A stretch of 64,000 nucleotides of DNA from SIAF01 sp046152955 (GCA_046152955.1 JBJXGA010000381.1:3408-67407), one strand, 5' to 3'; shown: positions 45,921 to 56,142, numbered from the stretch's first letter. Numbers and translations are program-made. The notes: generated from the letters alone by a model not told the origin.

Positions 45921-48782
45921 TCACTTCCCTCCGGCGGCCCCTCCCGCACCGAAATCGCCCGCCGAAATGACCGAAAGCTGCTTGGCGCGCACGTGCTTTT
46001 GCAGCGCGGACCTGACGGCCGCCGGGGTGAGTGCGGCGATGTTCTTCTCCAGTGTGGAATAAAACTCCATCGTCTGGCCGTTGTACGAGGTGTTGGCCAG
46101 AATCGATGCCAGAAGCGCGTCGTCGGCGCGGCGGACCTGCTGTTGTTGCAGATAACCTTGGGTGGCGGCGGAGACTTCGCTGTCGGTTGGTCCCTCCTGG
46201 ATCAGCTTCTGCAGCTCTTCCAGCGCGGCCTGGCGCACTTTGGCTATGTTGGCCGGGTTGCAGATCGCGGTCATCGACAATTGTGCCCGCGGATCGTGGT
46301 GGCTGACTGACAGCCCCGAGCGGACGCCATAGGACAAGCCTTCCTTCTGCCGAATGCGGTTTCCCAGCCGACTGGACAGGCCGCTGCTTCCCAGGACGAA
46401 GTTGCCGATGACCAATGCCGGATAATTGTCGTCCGTCGTCATCATCGGGAACACCAGTCCGGCTGCATACACCGCGTTGGCTTTGTCGGGAGTGGCAATC
46501 GACGAGGCTGCCGGTGGAAGCTGCGTCGGAATCGGTTCCTCGACCCGGGAATAGGGACGGCTCGATTTCCAGCCCGCCAGCGCCTGACGGATGAGGGGGA
46601 GGATTTCATCAGGATCGAAATCCCCGACGATCGCCAATTCTCCCGCCTGGCTTCCGAGGTACTCTGTGTGCAGGCGACGGACCGCTTCGAGGGTACACGC
46701 CTCGATCCGCTCGATCTGTTCGGCAATCGACGGAGTATAGCGCACGTCCTCCGCCGGGAATGGAAACAGATGCCGCTGCAGCTCGTTCGTGGCCAGCGAT
46801 TGCGGATCGGTCCGATTGGCTTCCAGGTCCGCCAGCATCTCCCGCTTGAGCAAGGCGAAATCATCATCCGGAAGGGCCGGTTCGCGGACCGTCTGGCGGA
46901 GCAGTTGCAGGACCTCACCAAGCGTCGCGCGGCGCGACTGGATGGAAAAGATCGCATGGCCCGCCTCTCCCGACGCCGTGATCTGCGACTTGAGGCGATC
47001 CAATTCGTCCCGGAACTGTTGCCGGTCGAGCTGACTCGTCCCCCGGAGCATAAGCTGTGGAAGCAGGTCGGCGGCTGCCGCCATCCCCTGGAGGTTCTCT
47101 TCGTTTCCATACCGCAGCGACAGGACGGCCCGCACGGCGTTGTCCCGAGTCTTTTTGGGAAGCAGCGCGATGCGGATTCCGTCGATAGTCAACCGTTTCG
47201 TCCGCCGCTCGATGTTCTCCGGAGACAAATCAAAAGCCTCTCCGGCGGCGACCTGGGCGCGCCCCTGATAGCCCTCAACCAATTCGGCGACGTCGGGGCG
47301 CGGAGGGACCGGCGTCCGTTCCGATTTCTCGGTCGGGATGAACATCCCCACCGTCCGATTGCTCCGCGTCAGGTATTTTTCCGCGATCAGCCGCACTTCC
47401 TCCGCCGTCACCTGCTCCAGCCGATCCCGATACAGGAAGAACAACCGCCAGTCCCCCTGGCTGGCCCAGTTGCTCAGCGAGACGGCGAACTGCGTGGCGT
47501 TCCCCAGTTGCTGCTCCCATTGCTTGAGCAGTCGCTGCCTGGCCCGGGCGACTTCTTCTTCTGAGACGCCAGTTTCCGCGACACGTTCCACCTGGGCGAT
47601 CAGCGTGTCACGTGCAGTTTCCAGCGAATCCCCTTTCTTCACTTCCGCCAGCACCGTCATCATTCCTGGCTCAAACCCTGGCGTGCAAAACCCTCCCACG
47701 CTGGCGGCCAGTTTGGATTCCACCAGTTCCTTGTAGAGCCGGCCGGTTACGTCGGTCGTCAGGATGCTGTTGAGGATCTGCACCGCCGCGAATTCAGGAT
47801 GCGATCCGGAAGGGATGTGATACACCAGTCCCACCATCCCGGTATCCCCCACGCGGCGGAGCGTCACGCTCCGTTCCCCATCCTGCGCTGGTTCTTCGGT
47901 GTAGGTCGGACGGAGTCGGCGTTCCGGACGGGGGAGGGCGCCAAATGTTGTCTGGACCAGCGCCAGCGCTTTGCCCTGGTCGAATTGTCCGGCGATGATC
48001 AACAGCGCGTTGTCGGGCTGGTAAAACCGGCGATAGAACTCGATCAAATTGTCGACCGGAACCCGTTCGATGTCGGTGCGGTTGCCAATCGTCCGCTTGC
48101 CGTAGTTGTGCCATTCGTAGGCCACGGCATTCATCCGCTGGATCAGGATGGCCGCCGGGCTGTTCTCCCCCCGTTCGAACTCGCTGCGCACAACGGTGAA
48201 TTCGCTGGCCAGATCCTCGGGCCGAATGGCGCTGTTGACCATCCGGTCCGCCTCCAGCGTCAGGGCGAATTCCAGATTCTCGTCGCTGGCGGGAAGGGTC
48301 TCGAAATAGTTGGTGCGATCGTTCGACGTCGTGCCATTGAAGACCGCTCCCCGATCCTGCAGCAATTTGGGAATCGCCTGGTGCGTGGGAGTTCCCTTGA
48401 AAACCATGTGTTCCAATAGGTGAGCCATCCCGGTTTCGCCGTACCCTTCGTGGCGGCTGCCGACGAACACCGTCAAATTGACCGTGACCGTCGGTTTTGA
48501 CGGATCGGGGAACAGCAGCACCTTCAGCCCATTCGCCAGACGGTACTCGCTGATTCCCTCCACCGACGCACCAGCCTGGATTCCCTCGGGTAGCACGGCA
48601 TTCCCCTGTGTGGTCTGAGTGGTCGTTTTCTTGGAACCGCCAGGTTGCCGCGGCCCCTCGTCGGCGAGGGCGCACACTGTGATCGGGACGCCGACAACCG
48701 CCGCCAGCACCCCTCCCCAGGCCCATGCCACAATTCCTCTTGTGGTTCGAAGGCGAACAATGGAAGACTCAACCAGCGGCAT
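45921..48782 (-). CDS. M16-family (pitrilysin-like) zinc protease, exported
   Basis: 953 residues, two M16 halves. Start at ATG 48782, supported by GGAG nine bases upstream and a following membrane/signal segment (GIVAWAWGGVLAAVVGVPITVCALA). The inverted zinc motif HxxEH is HLLEH at residues 121-125 (GMAHLLEHMVFKG), with the third ligand in the ENLEFALTLEADRM helix. The second half (about 530-953) has the R/Y-type non-catalytic fold (ELAIVGDFDPDEILPLI, GSSGLSSRLGNRIRQKEGLSYGV). It is probably a periplasmic or membrane-associated peptidase. The divergent neighbour at 49114 is a PQQ-like propeller. Confidence 0.93.
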   Translation of the reverse strand: MPLVESSIVRLRTTRGIVAWAWGGVLAAVVGVPITVCALADEGPRQPGGSKKTTTQTTQGNAVLPEGIQAGASVEGISEYRLANGLKVLLFPDPSKPTVTVNLTVFVGSRHEGYGETGMAHLLEHMVFKGTPTHQAIPKLLQDRGAVFNGTTSNDRTNYFETLPASDENLEFALTLEADRMVNSAIRPEDLASEFTVVRSEFERGENSPAAILIQRMNAVAYEWHNYGKRTIGNRTDIERVPVDNLIEFYRRFYQPDNALLIIAGQFDQGKALALVQTTFGALPRPERRLRPTYTEEPAQDGERSVTLRRVGDTGMVGLVYHIPSGSHPEFAAVQILNSILTTDVTGRLYKELVESKLAASVGGFCTPGFEPGMMTVLAEVKKGDSLETARDTLIAQVERVAETGVSEEEVARARQRLLKQWEQQLGNATQFAVSLSNWASQGDWRLFFLYRDRLEQVTAEEVRLIAEKYLTRSNRTVGMFIPTEKSERTPVPPRPDVAELVEGYQGRAQVAAGEAFDLSPENIERRTKRLTIDGIRIALLPKKTRDNAVRAVLSLRYGNEENLQGMAAAADLLPQLMLRGTSQLDRQQFRDELDRLKSQITASGEAGHAIFSIQSRRATLGEVLQLLRQTVREPALPDDDFALLKREMLADLEANRTDPQSLATNELQRHLFPFPAEDVRYTPSIAEQIERIEACTLEAVRRLHTEYLGSQAGELAIVGDFDPDEILPLIRQALAGWKSSRPYSRVEEPIPTQLPPAASSIATPDKANAVYAAGLVFPMMTTDDNYPALVIGNFVLGSSGLSSRLGNRIRQKEGLSYGVRSGLSVSHHDPRAQLSMTAICNPANIAKVRQAALEELQKLIQEGPTDSEVSAATQGYLQQQQVRRADDALLASILANTSYNGQTMEFYSTLEKNIAALTPAAVRSALQKHVRAKQLSVISAGDFGAGGAAGGK

Positions 48783-49113
48783 GATGCATTCTCCAACCGG
48801 ACAACGGATCGAATCGGCCCGCTGGAGAATACCGGCTGAATTCTCCGCGGACAACCTCCAGCCCACGATCTCGTGAATGCCTGGAGCCAGCGCGTGCCGC
48901 AAGAATGAGCGCGGCGCCGACACGGGCCTCGGCCAGACCGTCTACCACAACACTCGGGAGTGTGCCGCTTTGTCAACGGATTGTAACTTCCGCCAAACGA
49001 GTGTCCCATTTGTCGCCGCGTTGAGTTATAACTCCCCTCGGCACAAGATCTGGGATGTCTGCCGCCGCGTGCGACAGCGATCACGAAGAACCATTTGAAT
49101 CCGGGAGTGTGCG
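48783..49113. other. Divergent intergenic region with GAGTTATAACTC palindrome
   Basis: 331 bases without a gene. A perfect 12-bp palindrome GAGTTATAACTC lies at 49023-49034, 80 bases before the propeller gene; it could be an operator or include a -10 (TATAAC). Nothing else convincing seen. Confidence 0.4.
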
Positions 49114-50415
49114 ATGCTCGATTGGCTCAACCGCAGGACGGTCGGCTGTCTGGTCTTGGCTGCCGCGGCGGCGATGGCGGGATCGTTCCCCTTGGCCGAA
49201 ACCGCCCAGGCGGAACCCCCCCCCGCCGACTCCGCGGAATGGCCCGGGTTCCTTGGTCCGGACCGCAACGGTCTCTCCCGCGAAACAGGACTCCTGAAAT
49301 CGTGGCCGGCCGACGGGCCGCCCGAGGTCTGGCGCGTTCCTGGCGGACAGGGGATGTCGGGACTGGCGATCAGCGGCGGGCGGCTGTTCACCATGGTGCA
49401 GAAGGGGGGAAGGCAGTTGGTGTTGTGCCTGGATGCTCGGACTGGCAAGTCAATCTGGGAGGCCGAGGCTTCTCCCGCGTACAAAAACCCGATGGGGGAT
49501 GGACCGCGCGCGACGCCCGCCGTGGATGGAACCGTAGTCTACGTGCTCACCGGTGACGGAGTGGTTGCGGCGTACCAGGTGGCTGACGGAAAACTGCTGT
49601 GGTCTCAGGAAATTCTGGAAGAATTCGGAGGCAAGCCGGCCGACTACGGAATGGCCGGCAGCCCGCTGGTCGTGGGGGATCGCGTGATCGTGATTGCCGG
49701 CGCCCCGCAGGCGACGGTGGTGGCCCTGAGCCGGGTCAACGGCGCCGTCTCCTGGACTGCCGGAATGGACTCCACCGCCGGGTATTCGTCTCCCACGAAA
49801 TTGACGGTTGGCGGTCGCGACCAGATCGTTGCGTTTCATGGAAAAGGGGCGCTGGGCATCGACCCCGAAAGCGGCGGCGAGTTGTGGAGTTTTCCCTACA
49901 TCACCGACTTCGACTGCAACATTGCCACCCCCCTGGCGGTGGCCGACGGCGTGTTCCTCTCCGCGGGGGAGAATCATGGCTCGGTCCTGCTGTCGCTGAA
50001 GCCGAAAGGGGGTCGGTTTGAAGCCATTCCCAAATGGGAGTCGCACGGACCCAAGAGCACGCTCCGCAATGAATGGCAGACGGCGATTCATCTGGGAGGG
50101 AAGCTGTACGGCTTTGACAATGTCGGGGGCGCCGGTCCTGTCTCGCATCTGACCTGCATCGATGCGGCCAGTGGCCAGAGGCTGTGGCAGCAGACGCGGT
50201 TCGGCAAGGGGAACCTGATTGCCGCCGACGGCAAGCTGTGGATCGTCACGCTCGAAGGAGAACTGGCGGTCGTTGAAGCCGATCCAAAAACGTTTCGCGA
50301 GCTGGGTCGCAAACCGATCGTTGGCAAAACGCGCCAGGCCCCTTCCCTCGCCAGCGGCCTGCTCTACCTGCGGGACGATCGCCAGATCGTGTGCCTCGAT
50401 GTGCGCGAGAAATAG
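49114..50415 (+). CDS. Secreted PQQ-like beta-propeller protein
   Basis: 433 residues. ATG 49114 follows GGGAG; signal peptide (TVGCLVLAAAAAMAGSFPLAETAQA-E). About seven PQQ/BamB-type blades: EWPGFLGPDRNGLSRETG, LVLCLDARTGKSIWEAE, GVVAAYQVADGKLLWSQE, GGELWSFPYITDFDC, LTCIDAASGQRLWQQTRFG, LYLRDDRQIVCLDVREK. Such proteins are widespread in planctomycetes; they may be scaffolds or PQQ dehydrogenases. No PQQ-dehydrogenase catalytic signature was recognised. It ends 10 bases before the convergent lipase stop. Confidence 0.9.
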   Translation: MLDWLNRRTVGCLVLAAAAAMAGSFPLAETAQAEPPPADSAEWPGFLGPDRNGLSRETGLLKSWPADGPPEVWRVPGGQGMSGLAISGGRLFTMVQKGGRQLVLCLDARTGKSIWEAEASPAYKNPMGDGPRATPAVDGTVVYVLTGDGVVAAYQVADGKLLWSQEILEEFGGKPADYGMAGSPLVVGDRVIVIAGAPQATVVALSRVNGAVSWTAGMDSTAGYSSPTKLTVGGRDQIVAFHGKGALGIDPESGGELWSFPYITDFDCNIATPLAVADGVFLSAGENHGSVLLSLKPKGGRFEAIPKWESHGPKSTLRNEWQTAIHLGGKLYGFDNVGGAGPVSHLTCIDAASGQRLWQQTRFGKGNLIAADGKLWIVTLEGELAVVEADPKTFRELGRKPIVGKTRQAPSLASGLLYLRDDRQIVCLDVREK

Positions 50416-50425
50416 TGACGCATCC

Positions 50426-51313
50426 TCACGCGGTCGATCCCGGCGCGGTGAGCCGGCAGGTCTTGGGCAGGTATTGGCCTTCGATCGAATGATCGTCGGC
50501 GATCTGGCGGATTTGTCCGGTGGCCAAAAGTTCCGCCAGATGCAGCATCCGTTGTGCGTCGAGTGCGAGTGAACTCCCCTGATCGAGTCCCCCGGACCAG
50601 TTGAAATACTCCAGATGCCCCACCGACTGATAATCGTGCGACCGCAGTCCCCGCAGCCGCGGGTCGACTTCGGCCAGAAACTCAAGCAGGCCTGAGGTTG
50701 GCGGCAGGTGCGGCACAATGTCGTTGGTGTTCTCAAACCGCCAGTCCACGGGCAGCGCCTGATTGTATTGGGCGGCAAACGGGGAGTCACCAGTCCTCGG
50801 AGAGGCGAACGTGTACACCGTCTGCGGCGTGATGTGCGCCTCATTCACCAACCGGATTGCTCCCAGCGACGCCAGCGCGCCCCCTTTGCTGTGTCCAGTG
50901 ACCACCACCGGCAGGCCGCTGGCGGTCTGTTGAGCGCGTACCGCCGTCAGCACCGGTCCCCACAGCGATTGCAGTGATTCGGAGAACCCCCGATGAACCA
51001 GCCCGGTCGCATAGGGTACCGAGACCAGAATGGCATTGGCGTCGTTGATCCAGTCGAGAAGACTGTCGATGAAGTCATCCCAATCCTTGGTGTCGAGCCG
51101 CAACGTGCCTCGAAAGGCGACAATCACCTCCGTGGCAGTGGTCCCCACCAGCGCCGCGTTGATTCCGTCAGCGGTCACTGGGGTGGGAAGCGAGACGAAA
51201 CCAACCCCGGCATAATTGGGGCACGACGTCATCCCTCCGGAAGCGTCGACATAATACGTCACATCGCTCGCCTTGGCCATGCGGCAGGCAGTCTTGAAAT
51301 CCGGCGCAGTCAT
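50426..51313 (-). CDS. Class-3 lipase
   Basis: 295 residues, alpha/beta hydrolase of the fungal lipase-like family. Nucleophile Ser142 in VVVTGHSKGGALAS, catalytic Asp in FENTNDIVPHLPP, and a probable His in YQSVGHLEYF; oxyanion region VIVAFRGTLR. No signal peptide is visible. ATG 51313 lies 4 bases after the stop of the upstream propeller gene, so they are translationally coupled. The natural substrate (lipid, cutin-like or other ester) is unknown. Confidence 0.9.
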   Translation of the reverse strand: MTAPDFKTACRMAKASDVTYYVDASGGMTSCPNYAGVGFVSLPTPVTADGINAALVGTTATEVIVAFRGTLRLDTKDWDDFIDSLLDWINDANAILVSVPYATGLVHRGFSESLQSLWGPVLTAVRAQQTASGLPVVVTGHSKGGALASLGAIRLVNEAHITPQTVYTFASPRTGDSPFAAQYNQALPVDWRFENTNDIVPHLPPTSGLLEFLAEVDPRLRGLRSHDYQSVGHLEYFNWSGGLDQGSSLALDAQRMLHLAELLATGQIRQIADDHSIEGQYLPKTCRLTAPGSTA

Positions 51314-51317
51314 CACT

Positions 51318-53006
51318 TCATTTTCCCGAGCCTGCTGTTGCGGTCGCTTTGGCCGAAGCTCCTTCTTTGAGCGCGTAGAGCATGTTGAAGGTCGCCACGT
51401 ACAGAACGCCATTGGCGGCGACCGGCGTCGAATAGACCGGAATGCCGATGTTCGTCTCGCTGATCAGATTCATCTTGTTGGACAGTTCGAAAACGCAGAT
51501 GTCGCCATCCAGGTCGGCGATGTACACCTTGTCTCCCGCGATCAGCGGAGTGGACCAGGACGAGGCCAGCATGTCATGCGTCCAGTGCGCTTTGCCGGTC
51601 TTGGCGTCCAAGCAATGGAACAGCCCGCTTTCGTCGGAAATGAACAGCAGGTCGTTCTTGATCGCCGCGCTCGAGAGCGTGCGGTGCATCGTCTCTTCGA
51701 ACTTCTTGGGATTGTTCCCGACGTAGTGCCAGACGAGGGCCGAATTCATGTTGTCGCGTTCGAAATCTCCCTTGTCCGGTTCGCACGCCTGCAAGCGCTT
51801 GTAGGCAATCGGTTTTTCGGGATCTTTCTTGTTGTAGACGATGGTGGGGCTGACATCCCCTCGTTTCGTTGGATCGATGCACCACAGGTGGCCGCTTCCT
51901 TCACCATGTTCGGGATCTTCCCCAACGCCGATAAACACGCGGCCGTCATAAATCACCGGCGTGCCGATCAGCGGATTGCGGGTGGCCCGTTCCAGCAGGT
52001 ACTTCGACGTCTTGGGATTGCAATCGAACTTCCAGAGGAGTTTCGACTTGCCATTGTCTCCCTTGGCGTCGAAGCTGTAGACCCAGCCATCCCCGCCGGC
52101 AAAGACGATCTGCTCGACCCCTCCCAGGACGCCGAAGGCGGGGGAGGACCATTGGCCATGCATGACATTGGCGCCGGGACTCTTGTCGCTCCACAGCACG
52201 GCTCCCGTGTTTTTGTTCAGTGCGACGAAACTGGGGGCCTCGGGCTTGTCCACCCGTTTGTGCCCTTCATCGACGCCGTTGGACGTGCTGACGAACAACG
52301 TATCGCCCAGCGCGGTCACCGAACAGCTACAGGCGTTGTGCGGCGCGGCGCCGAGCTTGCCCATCATGTCGAGCTTCCAGAGGACGTCTGCTTCATCCTT
52401 GTTCTGGTTCGGCTCTTCCTTGTAAGGACCGTTGTTCTCTCCATCGAGAAACCCTTCGGTGTCGAGGCAGCACAGCTCATCCCGGTTGGAGACATACCAC
52501 AGCCGCTTCCCTTCCACATAGGGGCTGCTGCAGATGCCAAGGTTCTCCCAGTCATGGACGCGGCCGGTGGGGAGCTTTTCGTTGGAATGTTGCCACAGGA
52601 ATTTTCCCGTTTGCGCATCGAAACAAATCAGACAGCCCAGATCGACCCGGTTGGAATAGCGCTTCAGATAGCCGGCGGCGTTGTTGGTTCCCATGAACAC
52701 CTTGCCGTTGGCGATCACCGGACTGGGATAGGTCTGCGATCCGAGCTTCGCCGCCCACAGTACGTTTTTGCCCGACGCGGTGTCCCACTCGGTGGGGAGT
52801 CCCCCGTCCGCCGAGACGTTGTTGCGATAGTAACTCTTTCCAAGCTGGGGGCTATCTCCCGGCTGGACGTTCATTCCCGCGATCGCTTTGTCCGCTTCGG
52901 CGACTGGGTCGTACGAGGGGCCATCCGCGGCAGGGAGCGACAACGAACACAGGAGGGCCAGTGCGGCCCCGACACTGGCGACGATGGAGGAGTAGCGGGT
53001 CTTCAT
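51318..53006 (-). CDS. Secreted PQQ-like beta-propeller protein
   Basis: 562 residues. ATG 53006 follows AAGGAA; signal peptide (SSIVASVGAALALLCSLSLPA-ADG). Blade motifs: GKNVLWAAKLGSQTYPSPVIANGKVFMG, GCLICFDAQTGKFLWQHSN, FVALNKNTGAVLWSDKS, IFAGGDGWVYSFDAKGD, LFHCLDAKTGKAHWTHD, ICVFELSNKMNLIS. It is a PQQ-type propeller with unknown activity. The lipase gene follows in overlapping fashion, giving a two-gene unit. Confidence 0.92.
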   Translation of the reverse strand: MKTRYSSIVASVGAALALLCSLSLPAADGPSYDPVAEADKAIAGMNVQPGDSPQLGKSYYRNNVSADGGLPTEWDTASGKNVLWAAKLGSQTYPSPVIANGKVFMGTNNAAGYLKRYSNRVDLGCLICFDAQTGKFLWQHSNEKLPTGRVHDWENLGICSSPYVEGKRLWYVSNRDELCCLDTEGFLDGENNGPYKEEPNQNKDEADVLWKLDMMGKLGAAPHNACSCSVTALGDTLFVSTSNGVDEGHKRVDKPEAPSFVALNKNTGAVLWSDKSPGANVMHGQWSSPAFGVLGGVEQIVFAGGDGWVYSFDAKGDNGKSKLLWKFDCNPKTSKYLLERATRNPLIGTPVIYDGRVFIGVGEDPEHGEGSGHLWCIDPTKRGDVSPTIVYNKKDPEKPIAYKRLQACEPDKGDFERDNMNSALVWHYVGNNPKKFEETMHRTLSSAAIKNDLLFISDESGLFHCLDAKTGKAHWTHDMLASSWSTPLIAGDKVYIADLDGDICVFELSNKMNLISETNIGIPVYSTPVAANGVLYVATFNMLYALKEGASAKATATAGSGK

Positions 53007-53144
53007 GGATCGTGAATTCCTTGGGGAACTGTGGAGTGAATTGTCTCGGGCCGGTGAGTCGCCGGGGTCATTCTGGCAGTTTGGGACTCCCTGCCGATAC
53101 CGCACGAGGACGGTTGGGCGGGTTGATCCCGAAACGGGGGGCGG

Positions 53145-55703
53145 TCACTTGCCGTTGGGGGTCACCTTGACGTTGTCGATAAACACCTCGGCGTCGCTGG
53201 CATTGCCGAACATTCCGGGACTGCCGGTGACGTTCGGAGTTTCATCGGCCGCTTCGATGGACCATTCGGCCGGTTCCTGTCCGCCGCGCGGCCACACTTT
53301 GCCTTTCAGCACGGCGGAACCATCTTTGTTTTCACACTGGAACTTCATGGTATACCAGATTTCCGGCTGCCAGGTGAACGGGACTGTTTTCGCAAACCGC
53401 AGGTCGAGCCGCGACGTCCAGGAACGAATCTGCAGTTCCTGAGTCGCGCCGATCAGATCCAGGGTATAACGCTGATTGATCAATCCCATGGACGGGATTT
53501 TCTGGTTGCGGGTCTGCCCCTTCAGGTCGGCCTGAATCGTGAAATCATGCAGCGAGTTGGGCCCCATCCATCCCTGGCTGCGCGTCCCCAGCGGAATCGT
53601 GCTGATCTTGCACATGATGGCATTGCCGGTGATCTTCCGCGGCCCCTGCACGACGGTCAATTCGAGCGTTCCGGAGGCGTCCTCCGACCATTCCCACTTC
53701 TCCAGCACCTGCTCATTCTTGAGACGTTCCAGACCGGGGTCGAACTCGCGCTTGGCGTCGTCAATCGACTGCGGCTTCCCTTCATTCTCCAGGCTGAAGT
53801 AGCGGAGAAAATCGGTCCAGGCGGCGCGCGGCCCGGCATCCTGCAACTTGGCGGTCGGCTGTCCCCCGTTGACGAACGTGGTGGTCAGGTAGATATACAG
53901 TCGCGCCGCCCGCGGGTCTTGACCCTGCAGTGCGTTGAGCAGATCCTCGTCGAGCACGATGTGTCGATACGCCGATCCGATCCAGGTGATCGGCACCTTG
54001 CCGTCGCTGAAATCAAAGCTCCAGGGGAGAGGGGGAATCGTGCGGATGCGGGCCGAGGCGGTCAACTCTCCGACCTTCGCGGCGACCACGGTGGCCGCAT
54101 GTCCGGCGTCTCCCGCCGCAGTGAAGGTTCCCGAACCGTCAATGCCCCCTGGGCCTTGCAATTCAAACTTTGCCTGCGCCGCGCGCGTCGCCCGATCGAG
54201 ATACCGGCCGTTGGCGTTGTACAATCGGACAGTAAACCGCTGCTTTTGACCTGGCCTGAGGAGCGATTCCACCGGGACAACCTGCAATTGGGCGGGAGTC
54301 TCGTCGGCCGAGGACGGGGCCTCCGCGACCGGGGTGGGAATCGGGTCCGCACTGGGCATCTGGTCCTTTTGTCCGACGCAGTACAGCGCCCCGCTCGTGG
54401 GAACGTACAATTTGCCATGCGAGACGATCGCCGATCCCTGGATCATGTCCCCCTCGGGCAAACGGACGCGGTGGAGCGACTTGAGCCCTTTCTCGGTCGG
54501 CTCCAGCGTATAGAACAGCCCATTGGCTTCGCCGACGAAGATCTTGCCGTCGGCGTAAATCGGGCTGGAGAACATCGACCGCCCGAGTTTGAGTTTGCCG
54601 ATCTCCTTTCCAGAGGTCGGCTCGTAGGCAAAGATCGTGGCGCTTTCGTCGATCGCGTAGAGGCGCTCGTTGACCAGGATCGGCGCCGCGCGGGTGATCG
54701 GCTTGGAGGGGATGGCCCACAGTTCTTTCGTCTTGGTGATGTTGCCGGTTCCCGTTCCGTCGATGGCAAATAGCGCCCCCATTTGCGTCGGGTCGGCTGC
54801 CATCTCTTCGCCGTGGCCGCAGTACACCGTATTCCCCACCACCAGCGGCGTCGTGTTGATCCCCTTGAGCGAGGCGTCATAAGTCCAGACGATTTTCCCG
54901 GTGCGGGGCTGCATGGCATAGACCGAGCCATCCCCGGAGCCGAAGACGATCACCTTCTGCCCGTTGAAAACCGCCAGAACCGGTGAACTGTAGGTCGTGT
55001 CCTTGGGGCGGATGCGCGTGCTGCTGATCCAGACCGACTGCCCGTTCGACTTGTCGAAGGCAACCAGACGGTGCGCCGGCACGGCGTACTCCCCCCAGCC
55101 GGTCATCACGCCGCTGATGATGACCAGGTCTTCAAACACCAGCGGCATATTGGTCCGGCCGCCATAGGTGTGGATCATCCCGTATTCTTCGCTCATGGAA
55201 TGGGACCAGAGCGTCTTGCCGGTCGCTCCATCCAGTCCCTGGAAATAGCCGCACAGCCCCAGAGAGAAGACGTGCCCCGTTTCAGGATCCCCGACGACGC
55301 ACGACCAGCCGACCCGTTCCGCGGGAGCATCGGTCAGGAACACGTTGTTGGCCGCTTCCCAGATTTTCTCACCAGTCGCCGCGTTGACGCAGACGACTTT
55401 TTCCCCTTCCTTCGTCGTCTCCGGATAGTGCCGGCACTGCACATACAGCTTGCCGTTCATCACGATCGGCGTGGAACGCGTTCCCAGCTCGGCGCTCTTC
55501 CATAGGACGTTCTCCCCCTCGGGATCCCAGACTCCCACGATCCCCTTTTCCCGCGAGATGCCGTTCATCTCCGGGCCGCGCCAATGCGGCCAATCGAGCG
55601 GGTCGCGCGGCGGCGGATCGGCCCCCATCGCCCCCGCCAATCCGGCAGACAAAAACAGCAGCGCGGAACCGATCAATCGTCGAACAGGGAGTGCCGAGAG
55701 CAT
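53145..55703 (-). CDS. Long PQQ-like beta-propeller protein with C-terminal lectin-like domain
   Basis: 852 residues. ATG 55703 (MLSALPVRRLIGSALLFLSAG) starts the signal peptide; 55715 is four codons earlier and also possible. N-terminal PQQ-type blades run to about residue 440 (DWPHWRGPEMNGISREKG, VVCVNAATGEKIWEAAN, GVMTGWGEYAVPAHRLVAFD, GDGSVYAMQPRTGKIVWTYD, ATIFAYEPTSGKEIGKLKL). Residues about 475-560 look Ig-like (LRPGQKQRFTVRLYNANGR, GTFTAAGDAGHAATVVAAKV). The rest is a lectin/concanavalin-like beta-sandwich (WSFDFSDGKVPITWIGSAYRH; EIWYTMKFQCENKDGSAVLKGKVWP). It is probably a cell-surface binding or processing protein. Confidence 0.9.
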   Translation of the reverse strand: MLSALPVRRLIGSALLFLSAGLAGAMGADPPPRDPLDWPHWRGPEMNGISREKGIVGVWDPEGENVLWKSAELGTRSTPIVMNGKLYVQCRHYPETTKEGEKVVCVNAATGEKIWEAANNVFLTDAPAERVGWSCVVGDPETGHVFSLGLCGYFQGLDGATGKTLWSHSMSEEYGMIHTYGGRTNMPLVFEDLVIISGVMTGWGEYAVPAHRLVAFDKSNGQSVWISSTRIRPKDTTYSSPVLAVFNGQKVIVFGSGDGSVYAMQPRTGKIVWTYDASLKGINTTPLVVGNTVYCGHGEEMAADPTQMGALFAIDGTGTGNITKTKELWAIPSKPITRAAPILVNERLYAIDESATIFAYEPTSGKEIGKLKLGRSMFSSPIYADGKIFVGEANGLFYTLEPTEKGLKSLHRVRLPEGDMIQGSAIVSHGKLYVPTSGALYCVGQKDQMPSADPIPTPVAEAPSSADETPAQLQVVPVESLLRPGQKQRFTVRLYNANGRYLDRATRAAQAKFELQGPGGIDGSGTFTAAGDAGHAATVVAAKVGELTASARIRTIPPLPWSFDFSDGKVPITWIGSAYRHIVLDEDLLNALQGQDPRAARLYIYLTTTFVNGGQPTAKLQDAGPRAAWTDFLRYFSLENEGKPQSIDDAKREFDPGLERLKNEQVLEKWEWSEDASGTLELTVVQGPRKITGNAIMCKISTIPLGTRSQGWMGPNSLHDFTIQADLKGQTRNQKIPSMGLINQRYTLDLIGATQELQIRSWTSRLDLRFAKTVPFTWQPEIWYTMKFQCENKDGSAVLKGKVWPRGGQEPAEWSIEAADETPNVTGSPGMFGNASDAEVFIDNVKVTPNGK

Positions 55704-55930
55704 GCAGTTTCTCATGGTAGGCGGAAGCCAGGTGGGCATCTGGGGACGGCACAGCCGCGCCCCGGCGGGGAGAAGAATCCTCAATGCGTTCTATCCCATG
55801 AAAGATATCCACTGCCCGCCCAACCGACAAGTATTCGGGACCGGCCCCCCACTGGCCTCGTGGCAGTGGAGGCCATGCCTGGCAGCGACATGCGCCATTC
55901 ATCCCCCGTTTCCCGCGCTCATGAACCTCG

Positions 55931-55999
55931 GCCCCCCCTCCCCGCCGCAATGAAGCATTCTCGCGTGCATCGACGTTCGTTGCGGCGGGGAGGGGGGGC
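55931..55999. repeat. Perfect 20-bp inverted repeat with 29-nt spacer
   Basis: The 20 bases at 55931-55950 and 55980-55999 are exact reverse complements (G/C-rich, ending GCCGCAA / TTGCGGC). The spacer (55951-55979) has no gene. It lies in the intergenic stretch between the propeller start and the SET gene. The pair could form a strong hairpin. Apart from this dyad I see nothing in 55716-56142. Confidence 0.7.
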
Positions 56000-56142
56000 A
56001 AAGGTGCTCCACGTGGGATGACTCATTCGATTGCCTGGCCACGCTTCGATGACCTGGAATCTCCCGATAGCTTTTGGTTCAATCACCGACTGATCGCGGC
56101 GATCGCAGCCAGCTCGGGCAACATCATTTGACCGGAACCTTC

